Below, one piece after another: positions 27,445 to 36,610 of a stretch of DNA of 64,000 nucleotides. Position 1 is the stretch's first letter; each line of letters starts with the position of its first letter. The translations under genes and the position numbers were made by a program. The notes beneath the pieces are model-generated. The model was not told the DNA's origin and ran no database searches. It saw only the letters and a list, made by a program, of their open reading frames with translations. The DNA lies in NCBI RefSeq assembly GCF_008801925.2, contig NZ_CP062806.1, positions 248,001 to 312,000 on the forward strand, read 5' to 3'. This stretch comes from Cupriavidus basilensis (GTDB lineage Bacteria > Pseudomonadota > Gammaproteobacteria > Burkholderiales > Burkholderiaceae).

Positions 27445-28350
27445 TTAGAGCACTCGCAGGGGATTCCGCCAATTCGTAGCGGCACGGTAGTCGCGCGGCC
27501 TGACGCCCACTTGGCGGCGAAACACTGTCGCGAAGTGGCTATGGCTGCTGAAGCCACATTGCAGGGCAATATCCACCAGCGGTGCCGACGTATCTCGCAG
27601 TAAGCTCTTGGCCCGCTCGATGCGCGCTCGCAGCACGAACTGGTGCGGTGGCACACCGAACGTGCGCTTGAAGCGGCGCGCAAAACCGTGCACATCCAGT
27701 TGTACCAGCCGCGCGAGGTCAGCCAGCCGCAAGTCCTCATCTAACTGGTCCAGCAGGTACGTGCGCACGCGTTCCTGCTCGATTTCTGACAGGCCTTCAG
27801 CGCGCGCTGGCGCGGCCGAGCGCGTCGCATAGTGGCGTGCCAGGTGCGCGTTGAGCGCCGCTTCGATGGCCTCGCCATACATGGGGCCAGCCGGATAGTT
27901 GTCGCGGACATCCTGCGCCAGCACTCTTGCCACGCTCGCGATGAATGGATCGTCCACTGAAAATTGCGGCACCAGTTCCACCTCTGCCTGCCCCGGCGAC
28001 ATCGTACGCAAGCTTTCGGGTGCCACAGCCATTACCAGGCCACGAAAGTACCCACGCCCATCCGCATCGTACGGTAGCCGCTCGGGATTGATCATCGTGG
28101 TCCCGGTACGGTAGAGCCCAGACAGCCGTCGCCGGCCGCTCCATCGCACCGTCGTGTGCGTCGTTTCGCCGATATTGACGATCACGCCGTGACGCGGCAG
28201 CACGACATCATTTACCTCGCCCGCGTTGCCCTCCCATTGCTCCAACCGCAACCCGGACCAGCGATTGTGGTCCTGCAACGTGACGGCATCTGGAGTGAAT
28301 GCCGCGCTCTGTCCCGTACGGGCATCCACGTACTCGTAGGCAGTCTGCAT
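27445..28350 (-). CDS. AraC-family transcriptional regulator
   Basis: 301 residues from MQTAYEYVDARTGQSAAF. The N-terminal cupin-like sensor region is followed by the two helix-turn-helix motifs of AraC: LRLADLARLVQLDVHGFARRF and then SAPLVDIALQCGFSSHSHFATVFRRQVGVRP near the C-terminus. A much longer upstream extension of the frame is non-homologous. It is divergent from the DUF6351 lipoprotein gene and probably regulates it. Confidence 0.9.
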   Translation of the reverse strand: MQTAYEYVDARTGQSAAFTPDAVTLQDHNRWSGLRLEQWEGNAGEVNDVVLPRHGVIVNIGETTHTTVRWSGRRRLSGLYRTGTTMINPERLPYDADGRGYFRGLVMAVAPESLRTMSPGQAEVELVPQFSVDDPFIASVARVLAQDVRDNYPAGPMYGEAIEAALNAHLARHYATRSAAPARAEGLSEIEQERVRTYLLDQLDEDLRLADLARLVQLDVHGFARRFKRTFGVPPHQFVLRARIERAKSLLRDTSAPLVDIALQCGFSSHSHFATVFRRQVGVRPRDYRAATNWRNPLRVL

Positions 28351-28492
28351 CACACGCGATCTCCTCGTTGGCCCGCACGTTCCTGCAGTTTTCTGCAAGC
28401 CTGCGCTTTTATGGAAGCGTGCCAGCGTGGGAGTGCCTAGCATGCGTCCTGCGGCCCTCGAAGGCCGCCTGAAAAGCATAACAGGAGACAGA

Positions 28493-30679
28493 ATGAACCG
28501 GATACTCGGGATTTGCACCACCGCTCTGCTTGCGGCCATGGCCCTTGGTGCCGCCGCGCTGGTTGCCGCATGCGGTGGTTCAGATGGCGATAGCGCCAAC
28601 GCCAAGCCACAAGCGGCTAACGATCTGGTCGTCCAGACACTTTCTTCGCCTCCGAACTTCGTCACGGCCGGCGCGGCCCTGGTTCAGATCGGCTTGCCTA
28701 CTGGCATTACGGCTGGCAGCGCGACGAGCGTCAGCGTCAATGGCAAGCCAATTGACGCGACGCTGGTGTCGGGCCCGCGTCCGAACACCCTGATCGGCGT
28801 GGTCCAGGGTCTGCCCGATGGCACCAGCACCGTGGCCGTGAGCACCACCGACGCGCAGGGCGGGACTCACACGGGCAGCCTGTCGGTCAGCAACACCACG
28901 CGCACCAGCGGCGTGCTGGTGCCACCGGTCACGCCACTGATCTGTCGTACCGCCGAACTGGGCCTTGGTGCGCCGGTCGACGCTGACTGCAACGCGCCAG
29001 TCAGCTATTCCTACCTGTACCGCTCAACGGACCCGGTCAAGACCGTCCTGCAGCCCTATGACCCCGCGCATCCGCCATCCGACATGGCGCAAACCACCAC
29101 CGACGCCGGCGTCACTGTACCCTTCATCGTTCGTAACGAGCGAGGCGTGATCGGCCGCTGGGTCTACGACATAGCGATCCTGTTCAACCCTGCCAAACCA
29201 TGGAGCGCCACAGCGCCGCAAGCAGCATGGAATCACAAGGTGTTCTGGCGCTTTGGCGGTGGTTGCACCCCGGGCCATGTCCAATCCGCGAACTCCGCAC
29301 AGGCTGTGGACAACAGCTATAACGCGCTCGGGCGCGGATTCGCGGTGGCCACCTCAGGCGCGAGCGTGCTCGGCAACCACTGTGACACGAACCTTTCCGC
29401 AGAGGCGGTACTGACCGTTAAGGCTCATCTCGCGGTCAACTATGGCTATATCCGCTACACGTTCAGCGACGGCAGCTCCGGCGGTTCCATTCAGCAGCAC
29501 GCGTTGGCCAACAACTACCCCGGCCTGCTGAACGGCATCATCATGTCCGGCACATCGTTTCCCGACGGTCTGTCGATCGGTGGTGAGTTTGCCGACTGTC
29601 ACCTGTTGCGCAACTACTTCAACAACACGGCGGTGGCGTTGTGGACTGACACTGCACAGCAAGCCGCCGTCATGGGCAAGCCGGATCTGTCGACCTGCAT
29701 TTCGGTCGACACCAACTTCTTTGGTCTCGGGGCCGCATTCTCGAGCCTGGTGTACGACCCGACTGTCGGTTGCCTTCTCCCGGACAATGCCTCTCCGCCC
29801 ACCTTCAGCGGTACAATGCCCGCCCCTGGGATCTACGATCCGGTCAGCAACCGCCAAGGCGTGCGCTGCACCTTCCAGGACGGCCTCGTGGCGATCTTCG
29901 GCAAGCGCGCCGACGGCTTCGCCAACCGGCCATTTGACAGCGTCGGGGTCCAGTATGGATTAGCCGCCCTAAGATCTGGAGCGATTACGCCAGCGCAGTT
30001 CATCGATCTCAATCAGCGCATTGGCGGATTGGACGTCGATGGCGGATATCAGTCAGCACGCTCTGCCGCCGACACCGATGCGCTGCCGGCCGCCTATCTG
30101 AGCGGACAGGTCGTTGACGGAAAATCCCTAGGCAACGTGCCCATCATTGCCTGGCAGAGCTATAACAACCAGATATTTCATGACAGCTTCTACAACTGGC
30201 AGGTCCGTGCCCGCCTGACGGCCGCTAACGGCAATGCCGACAACCAGGTCATCTGGACTTTCCAGGGCAATCCCGGCAGCTTTCCGCAGGACGCGTTCAG
30301 CCAGATGGATCAGTGGCTCGGCAAGCTGGAAGCCGATACCTCGTCCGACAGCCAGTCCGTCAAGGTGATGCGCGCCCGTCCCGCCGCGACTGTGGACGCC
30401 TGTCTGATCGGCGGAACGAAAGTCACTGACGCGGCAATGTGCTTGAGCACCTACCCCAACTTCAGCGATCCACGCATCGTCGCGGGCGCGGATCTGGCCA
30501 ATCTGGCGCTCAAGTGTCAGCTCAAGCCGGTCGACCTGGCCGACTACGCCGGCAAGCTCTCCGCCACAGACGTGGACACAGTACGCGCCCTGTTCCCACA
30601 AGGGGTATGTGACTACAGCAAGCCCGGCGTCGGCCAACAGCCGGTGCGCACGTGGTCCACGTGGATAGTTGCCGCGTAG
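28493..30679 (+). CDS. DUF6351-family secreted/lipoprotein esterase-like protein
   Basis: 728 residues from MNRILGICTTALL, after ACAGGAGACAGA. A lipobox (LVAACGGS, Cys near residue 27) predicts a lipoprotein. A beta-rich N-terminal domain precedes an alpha/beta hydrolase-like core with a possible nucleophile motif SDGSSGGSIQQHALANNYPG (about residues 323-342). I recognise it as the DUF6351 family, members of which resemble 3-hydroxybutyrate-oligomer or other ester hydrolases; activity is not established. Divergent from an AraC regulator. Confidence 0.78.
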   Translation: MNRILGICTTALLAAMALGAAALVAACGGSDGDSANAKPQAANDLVVQTLSSPPNFVTAGAALVQIGLPTGITAGSATSVSVNGKPIDATLVSGPRPNTLIGVVQGLPDGTSTVAVSTTDAQGGTHTGSLSVSNTTRTSGVLVPPVTPLICRTAELGLGAPVDADCNAPVSYSYLYRSTDPVKTVLQPYDPAHPPSDMAQTTTDAGVTVPFIVRNERGVIGRWVYDIAILFNPAKPWSATAPQAAWNHKVFWRFGGGCTPGHVQSANSAQAVDNSYNALGRGFAVATSGASVLGNHCDTNLSAEAVLTVKAHLAVNYGYIRYTFSDGSSGGSIQQHALANNYPGLLNGIIMSGTSFPDGLSIGGEFADCHLLRNYFNNTAVALWTDTAQQAAVMGKPDLSTCISVDTNFFGLGAAFSSLVYDPTVGCLLPDNASPPTFSGTMPAPGIYDPVSNRQGVRCTFQDGLVAIFGKRADGFANRPFDSVGVQYGLAALRSGAITPAQFIDLNQRIGGLDVDGGYQSARSAADTDALPAAYLSGQVVDGKSLGNVPIIAWQSYNNQIFHDSFYNWQVRARLTAANGNADNQVIWTFQGNPGSFPQDAFSQMDQWLGKLEADTSSDSQSVKVMRARPAATVDACLIGGTKVTDAAMCLSTYPNFSDPRIVAGADLANLALKCQLKPVDLADYAGKLSATDVDTVRALFPQGVCDYSKPGVGQQPVRTWSTWIVAA

Positions 30680-30794
30680 ATTGCCGGTCAGGCACGTGGC
30701 GCGGAGACACGGAAGCAAAACCCCAACTTGACTCACTGGGACACCCATCGAATATGCCGCATACGAAGACCAGATTTATAGGGAAGACCTAGCA

Positions 30795-31634
30795 ATGACG
30801 CAACACACAATCGATCCGGAAAGCCAACGACGCCGCGTTGTACTCATCACCGGAGCATCGGGAGGCCTCGGCAAGGCGACAGTAGACCAATTCGAGTCGA
30901 GGGGCTGGTCCGTCGCGGCAACGGCGCGCGATCCACACAATCTGAATCAGTGGAAGGGTGCCAGCAACATTCTCGGCGTCCATCTTGACCTCTCCGACCA
31001 CGCATCGATCGATAACGCCGTCGCCGACGTGGAGGAGCGATTCGGCCGCATCGATGTCCTGGTCAACAACGCAGGAAGCGGACTGGCCGGCTCGCTGGAA
31101 GCGATGAGCCTCCCGGCTTTACAGAAGCACTTTGAAGCAAACGTTGTCGGCACGCTTGCCGTGACGAAGGCGGTATTACCCGGGATGCGGCGCAGACGCG
31201 CTGGGGCGATTGTCAACGTCACGTCGATTGCCGGTCGGCTCGGACTCCCATTCATGGCCCCATATGTGATGGCGAAGTTCGCCTTGGAAGGCATGGCGGA
31301 ATCCCTTCGCTACGAGCTCGCGCCGTTCGGCATCAAAGTCAGGCTCGTTGAGCCCTCCGGCATCAGGACCAATTTCGGGCACGCGTGGATTTCGAATGCC
31401 CCCTATGAACATGAGATTGCCGCGCTCCAACAGCACATGGCTCATGGCATGAACAAGGCCATGCCACCCGAAAAAGTCGCCCGCGTCGTCTATCGCGCGT
31501 CGGTCAGCACAGGCCCGGCATTCCGGTTTCCCACGCACGATGCGAGGGCGTTACTGCTGATCAAGGCGTTGCTGCCTGACCCGATCATGCAGTCATTGAT
31601 GCGCGCGTCGCTGTTGAAGGCACGTCCTTCCTGA
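30795..31634 (+). CDS. Short-chain dehydrogenase/reductase
   Basis: 279 residues. Cofactor motif LITGASGGLGKATVDQF, NNAG at VLVNNAGSGLAGSLE, catalytic Ser in VNVTSIAGRLG, and a YxxxK-like position reading YVMAKFALEG. The arrangement is that of classical SDRs acting on ketones or alcohols with NADP(H). Its gene follows the DUF6351 gene by about 115 bp and precedes an exported hydrolase; they may form one unit. Confidence 0.88.
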   Translation: MTQHTIDPESQRRRVVLITGASGGLGKATVDQFESRGWSVAATARDPHNLNQWKGASNILGVHLDLSDHASIDNAVADVEERFGRIDVLVNNAGSGLAGSLEAMSLPALQKHFEANVVGTLAVTKAVLPGMRRRRAGAIVNVTSIAGRLGLPFMAPYVMAKFALEGMAESLRYELAPFGIKVRLVEPSGIRTNFGHAWISNAPYEHEIAALQQHMAHGMNKAMPPEKVARVVYRASVSTGPAFRFPTHDARALLLIKALLPDPIMQSLMRASLLKARPS

Positions 31635-31724
31635 CATGATCATCGCGCATTGAACGCAGGATGGATTTGCCAGCACCCCATGGTTTGTTGTCGTCCTTCA
31701 GTCAATCACTTTCCGGAGTAAGAA

Positions 31725-32498
31725 ATGAAGCTCTCCTCGCAATTCTGCCGGTTTGCCGCAGTGGCAGCCTTGTCCGTCACCGTCCTCTGCGCACATGCCG
31801 CGGATGCCGCGCCAATCAAGAACATCGTCCTGGTTCATGGATTCTTTGCAGACGGCTCCGGATGGCAAGCGGTGGCGAAAGTCCTGACACGCCATGGCTA
31901 TAAGGTTTCCGTGGTACAGGAACCGGAAACGTCCTTCGAGGACGACGTGAAGGCGACCACCCGTGTCATTGAAGCGCAGGACGGTCCATCCATTCTCGTT
32001 GGCCACAGCTATGGCGGCGCCGTGATCACTGAGGCAGGCAACCACGACAACGTCGCCGGGCTCGTCTATGTCGCGGCGTTCCAGCCCGATACGGGAGAAA
32101 GCCCCCTTGAACTGACAAAGAAGATGCCTCCCGCGACCAAGGCCATCAAGGCGACCCAGGATGGCTACCTGTACTTCGACGAAACCTTGTTTCACGCAGA
32201 TTTCGCTGCAGATGTGCCTGCCGCACAAGCGAGCTTCATGGCGATCTCCCAGGTAACGCCAGCGGCCAAGTCCTTCGGCGTTCCGATCTCACAGGCCGCG
32301 TGGAGAACAAAACCCAGTTGGGCAATCGTTGCCACCGCTGACCGTGCCATCAATCCTGACCTGGAACGCTTCATGACCAAGCGCGCGGGAAGCAAGACAA
32401 CCGAGATCCACTCCAGCCATGTTGCCTACATATCACACCCAGAAACAGTCGCGAAGCTTATCGAACGGGCCGCAACACAGTCTGGCAAATCGCAATAG
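31725..32498 (+). CDS. Exported alpha/beta hydrolase
   Basis: 257 residues with a cleavable signal peptide (MKLSSQFCRFAAVAALSVTV, cleavage near AHAADAA). IVLVHGFFADGSGWQAV is the oxyanion-hole His-Gly region and VGHSYGGAV the nucleophile elbow (GxSxG). Catalytic His is likely in the SSHVAYISHPE segment. The family includes small esterases of the EstC/salicylate esterase-like type; substrate unknown. The AGTAAGAA upstream is a weak ribosome binding site. Confidence 0.87.
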   Translation: MKLSSQFCRFAAVAALSVTVLCAHAADAAPIKNIVLVHGFFADGSGWQAVAKVLTRHGYKVSVVQEPETSFEDDVKATTRVIEAQDGPSILVGHSYGGAVITEAGNHDNVAGLVYVAAFQPDTGESPLELTKKMPPATKAIKATQDGYLYFDETLFHADFAADVPAAQASFMAISQVTPAAKSFGVPISQAAWRTKPSWAIVATADRAINPDLERFMTKRAGSKTTEIHSSHVAYISHPETVAKLIERAATQSGKSQ

Positions 32499-32715
32499 AT
32501 CATGTGTCGCCGCCGCGGTCCATAGTTCGCCGAGGCGGCATGGCTTTGTTTTGCCGAAGGAGTCAAGTCAGGCGCGAAACGACCGTTTCCGGCCCTGATA
32601 CCGACAATGGGCCTTCGGTCTGATGACTGGTCGCTCAGGGTCGGTAAGAGGCGGAGGGCAGCCGGGTGGTAGGGCACGATAACGAGCAATTCGCAGAGGG
32701 GGCAACGTCGAGGTT

Positions 32716-32961
32716 TTACTCGGGGGCGTCACCGAAGACCCGGATGGCCAGGTCGTGCTCGAATTTGGTCGACCAAGAATCACGAGACCCTGCTGCATAG
32801 TGCATCAGAGTGCCTGTCTCTGGTCTCAGTACGCTGACCAGGCGAACCTGTTTCTCGGTCATGTCCCAGACGCTGAAGTCAGCCGCGATCAATCCGTATC
32901 GACGGCAAGCGCTGGTAAAGGCATCGCGCTCCGCGGTAGGAAACGCCTCAAGGGTTGCCAT
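32716..32961 (-). CDS. Small hypothetical protein
   Basis: 81 residues (MATLEAFPTAERDAFTSACR...). Protein-like composition with an ordinary GC pattern and a plausible start, but I recognise no domain. It lies next to a ligD remnant; small proteins of this kind are common near DNA-repair genes in Burkholderiaceae. Confidence 0.5.
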   Translation of the reverse strand: MATLEAFPTAERDAFTSACRRYGLIAADFSVWDMTEKQVRLVSVLRPETGTLMHYAAGSRDSWSTKFEHDLAIRVFGDAPE

Positions 32962-32979
32962 GACAAATTCTCCAATCGA

Positions 32980-33306
32980 CTAGCCAGCCAGCTTGCGGAT
33001 GGCCGTACCAATTTGTTGCACCTTTCTAGTATCGGCGTACTCCGCCCACGGATCGACGTAGCCGGCGGCGTCTACGCGCTGCAGGGCGGTCCGGATCGTC
33101 CAATGATCGCCCGCTGTCAGTTCCTCCAGTTCCTGCCAGGATACCGGCACGGAAACCCCGAGACCTGGCCGTGCGCGCGCAGAGAATGCGGACACCGTCG
33201 TCGCACCTTGGCCGTTGCGCAGGTAGTCGATGTAGACCTTACCCGCCAACAACCGATAGCCGTCGAACTTGATCTCATAGACCCATAGTTTGGCGCTGCG
33301 CGGCAC
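32980..33306 (-). pseudogene. LigD remnant: ligase start fused to polymerase end
   Basis: The minus strand reads SAKLWVYEIKFDGYRLLAGK, the adenylation site (Lys in EIKFDGYR) that opens the DNA-ligase domain of LigD. It is joined directly to VYIDYLRNGQGATTVSAFSARARPGLGVSVPVSWQEL (ends VYIDYL and SWQEL), the end of the LigD polymerase domain. In LigD these are hundreds of residues apart (order ligase then polymerase), so an in-frame deletion has removed the middle, and the phosphoesterase domain upstream is also missing. It cannot be active as a ligase. Confidence 0.75.
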
Positions 33307-33706
33307 CGTTGAAGCGAGCGTTGCCGCGCTCTCAAGTTACGAGCGATGCGTCACGCTTGCACCGGACTTTGCTGATGCTCACTTCAACGCAGCCAGAATT
33401 TACTGAACGCTTGAACTACAACTATAACTACGATTGCAATTCCCCCCTGCGGGAGGGGGCACTCGTTATGCCGTGGTGCGGGACAAGACCATTGGCTTCG
33501 CTTTCAGTTGCTCCTAGCCAAATCGCCCCTTTCCCCATGTGTGGAGAGGGAGCGACAGCCATCGTCATGTCAAACGGCTTTGGCGCATCCTGTCGGCTTC
33601 GACCGATGCTGATGGTTTGCCCCGCTCCCGTGCAGCGGATGAGGGCCAGGGGAGAGGGCAGTCGTTCGCCAGGAACGATACGCCACGGCCGACCCGACCC
33701 TCTTCC
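33307..33706. other. Intergenic stretch
   Basis: No gene is supported. It contains a C/G-rich palindromic patch (CCCCCTGCGGGAGGGGG, near 33444) that could act as a transcription terminator for the converging genes. Confidence 0.35.
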
Positions 33707-34687
33707 TCAAAACCCATAGCTAACCGAAGCAATCACCCGATTCTCCTGGTGCACGCCATACCGGTTATAACCGCCGATGATCCACTGCACCCCGGCACTA
33801 AGGGGAGTCCCCGGGATCGGCGCGGCCAGCGCCAGGGTCAAATGCCGGAAAGCGCCGCTAGAGGGCGTGTTGCCTGCAAAGCAGCCATTGACCACAAAAG
33901 CGCTATGCGGCCCGCATGAAGTCCCGGTCAGCGTATCCGTGGTGCCCAGGTATTTGCCCTCCTTCTTGTACGTATAAGCCCCGACCGTCCCGGTAAAGGT
34001 AATGCCGTACGGCAGGGTCGTGCTATAGACCAAGGTCCAGTACGTGTCCCCCTTGTTGCCCCATACCACGTCGTTGAGCAGCGTCTGCGCGTTGAGGCTG
34101 AACGGACCGTAGCTCAAGCCGAGCTTTGTCTCCAGCGCGTTGGCGTGCGAACCATTGATGTAGTAGTAGCCGGTCAGTCCTGCCGTGTAGCCAAGGTCGC
34201 CGATGATCTTGCCGCTGTAGGCGCCATAGAAATCGTTCTCGACCGACTTGGCGCTCTGGAAGCTCGTGATCGAGCGGTCGCTGTAGGAGTTGCCGAGCTG
34301 CTGGTACGAGTAGTTGATCATCGACGCCCAATAGCCGATGCTCCAGCCGCTCTCGTGCGCCAAGTCCACGCCCCACTGCAAGGCAGGTATCGAGGATTCC
34401 GGCGCGTCGCCGCCGGCGTTGCCCAACGGAGCGCCGTTGCCGTAGGTGGTGGTCGCGCCGCGCAGCACGTAGCGCGATACCGCATCGAGATGGCCGGTGA
34501 ACGTGTAGGGGCTGGCCGGCTCGGCGGGCTTGGTGGCGCCGGCATCGGCCGGCTGGCCGCTGTCCTGCGCGTGGGCTTGCGTGGCGCAGGCAATCAGCGC
34601 GCAGGCGGCGAAGCAAGCCGGCACGGCGCGCCGCAACAATGGACGAAGCGGACGACGGGGAGGCATGCCAGTAGTAGGGGCGAACAT
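33707..34687 (-). CDS. TorF-type outer-membrane protein (putative porin)
   Basis: 326 residues from MFAPTTGMPPRRP. A signal peptide ends near ATQAHAQD. The mature part is beta-strand rich (YTFTGHLDAVSRYVLRG, WSIGYWASMINYSYQQLG) and ends in ASVSYGF, a C-terminal Phe for BAM assembly. The opening FTGHLDAVSRYVLRG is typical of the TorF/CHP02001 family. Last gene of the riboswitch-controlled operon, so it may serve guanidine or urea entry; that link is inference. Confidence 0.82.
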   Translation of the reverse strand: MFAPTTGMPPRRPLRPLLRRAVPACFAACALIACATQAHAQDSGQPADAGATKPAEPASPYTFTGHLDAVSRYVLRGATTTYGNGAPLGNAGGDAPESSIPALQWGVDLAHESGWSIGYWASMINYSYQQLGNSYSDRSITSFQSAKSVENDFYGAYSGKIIGDLGYTAGLTGYYYINGSHANALETKLGLSYGPFSLNAQTLLNDVVWGNKGDTYWTLVYSTTLPYGITFTGTVGAYTYKKEGKYLGTTDTLTGTSCGPHSAFVVNGCFAGNTPSSGAFRHLTLALAAPIPGTPLSAGVQWIIGGYNRYGVHQENRVIASVSYGF

Positions 34688-34777
34688 GGTCGAACTCACG
34701 GTCAACAACGATGGGTGGGAGGTAAAGCAAACGGAAATCGGGGCGGGCGATGCGCCCGCCTGAGCCTGCAAGCGCGG

Positions 34778-36610
34778 CTAAGGCTCAGTGGGGATCGCGG
34801 CCTGCTGAGCCCGCCACGCGCGCCAGCCGCCAAAGGCGGTGATGTCGGTGGCGCCCGCGATGCCGCCGGGCTCGCAGATAAAGCCGGGCACACTGCTGCC
34901 ATCGGCAAGCACCGTGCGGCCAATGCCCAGCGGCGCGGGAATGCCCGCGACAAAGCTGCCGAAGCGGGCTTCGGGCATCTCCCACACCTCGACCTCGATG
35001 GCGGCGCCTTCGCCTTCGTGCACGCGCACCAGCCCGGGCCGCTGCACGCCGGGGCCTGCCAGCGCGTAGAGGCGATAGCAGGGCGCCGTGCTGGTGCGCG
35101 CCACCAGGCGCGCGCCGCGTTCGGCGAGTTGATGGTGCAAGGGCTGGCCTTCCAGGTGGGCGCCGCAAACCGCAACCCGTAGCTGGCCGCTGCGCACAGC
35201 GGGCGGCACGATGCCGCTTTGCGCAACAAGGCGGTTTCCCGTCGCGCCGACCGTCGCCGCCTTGCCTTCCAGCGCCTGCTGCCAGCGCCGTGCCAGATGC
35301 AGCAGTGGCACGTCCTGATGCGCCGGCGCCGCCAGCGTGATACCGAAGGGCAGGCCATCTGCGAGGAACCCCGCCGGCACCGCCACGCCGGCGCAATCCA
35401 GCAAATTCAAGAAGTTGGTGTAAAGGCCGAGCTCGCTGTTGCGCGCAATCGGTTCCGCCAGCATGCCGGCGACGGTCGGGTGCGAGGGCACGGTCGGCAG
35501 CAACAACGCGTCCGCCTGCGACCAGGCGGCCTCGCCCTGGCGCTGGAGCGCGCGCAACCGGTACATGGCCGCGAACGCATCGGCGGCCAGCGGCGTGGCG
35601 CCGCCCAGCGTGATCTGCCGTGTCACCGGGAACAGAGCGTCTGCGTTGCCATCGATAAACGCGCGGATCGCCTGGTAGCGCTCGGCCACCCAAGGGCCTT
35701 CATAGAGCATCCGGGCCGCTTCCAGGAACGGCGCGAAGTCGATCTCCACCAGCACCGCGCCCAGCGTGCGGGCATGGGCGCACGCTTGCTCGAAGGCTTC
35801 GGCATAGCCGGGCTGGAAGAACCGCATTTGCCCCGGCGCGGGCACGCCCAGGCGGAACATCGCGGCCTGCCCGAAGTCGAAGCCGTGCGGTTGCGCTGCG
35901 CGCGAGTAGGGATCGTCCGCATCGAACCCCTGTGCCACCGCGAACACGCGGTGCGCGTCATCGGCGGTCAGCGCAAAGACCGATGGCGTATCCAGCGAGC
36001 GGCATGCCGGTACCACGCCGCTGGTCGACAACAGCCCGCAGCTCGGCTTGAGGCCAACCAGGTGATTGAACGCGGCGGGCACGCGGCCCGAGCCCGCCGT
36101 GTCGGTGCCCAGCGCAAAGCTCACCTGCCCAAGTGCGACCGCCACGGCCGAGCCCGAGCTGGAACCGCCGGATATTCGCGCCGGATCGAAGGCGTTTCGG
36201 CAAACGCCATAGGGCGAGCGCGTGCCGTTGAGCCCGGTGGCAAACTGGTCGAGGTTGGTCTTGCCCACGGCAATGGCGCCGGCATCCAGCAGCCGTTGCA
36301 CCACGAAAGCGCTGCCGGCCGGCGTATAGGCGTAGTCCGGGCAGGCGGCCGTGGTCGGCACGCCGGCCAGGTCGATGTTGTCCTTGATCGCGAACGGAAT
36401 GCCATACAGCGGCAGGCCGGCCGGCCCGTTCTGTTCCAGCTCCCGTGCGCGGGCACGCAAGGCCGTGGCGTGGAGGCGATGGATCCACGCGTGATGCGGG
36501 TCGTGCTCCGTCGCGGCAATCACCGATTCGATGACCTCGGTGGGCGTGCGTTTGCCGCTTTGGTAAGCCGCTTGCAGCGAGCCGATATCGAGCGAGAAGC
36601 GGGCCGTCAT
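34778..36610 (-). CDS. atzF: Allophanate hydrolase
   Basis: 610 residues. The amidase signature is intact: catalytic Lys in [16 protein letters not shown], and the Ser-Ser pair in [14 protein letters not shown] with [11 protein letters not shown]. The C-terminal domain (about 470-610) is the allophanate hydrolase-specific one. It hydrolyses allophanate to two ammonia and two CO2. Its ATG overlaps the stop of the upstream carboxylase by 4 bp (36607-36610), showing translational coupling. The product of the carboxylase/deiminase steps feeds this enzyme. Confidence 0.93.
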   Translation of the reverse strand: MTARFSLDIGSLQAAYQSGKRTPTEVIESVIAATEHDPHHAWIHRLHATALRARARELEQNGPAGLPLYGIPFAIKDNIDLAGVPTTAACPDYAYTPAGSAFVVQRLLDAGAIAVGKTNLDQFATGLNGTRSPYGVCRNAFDPARISGGSSSGSAVAVALGQVSFALGTDTAGSGRVPAAFNHLVGLKPSCGLLSTSGVVPACRSLDTPSVFALTADDAHRVFAVAQGFDADDPYSRAAQPHGFDFGQAAMFRLGVPAPGQMRFFQPGYAEAFEQACAHARTLGAVLVEIDFAPFLEAARMLYEGPWVAERYQAIRAFIDGNADALFPVTRQITLGGATPLAADAFAAMYRLRALQRQGEAAWSQADALLLPTVPSHPTVAGMLAEPIARNSELGLYTNFLNLLDCAGVAVPAGFLADGLPFGITLAAPAHQDVPLLHLARRWQQALEGKAATVGATGNRLVAQSGIVPPAVRSGQLRVAVCGAHLEGQPLHHQLAERGARLVARTSTAPCYRLYALAGPGVQRPGLVRVHEGEGAAIEVEVWEMPEARFGSFVAGIPAPLGIGRTVLADGSSVPGFICEPGGIAGATDITAFGGWRAWRAQQAAIPTEP

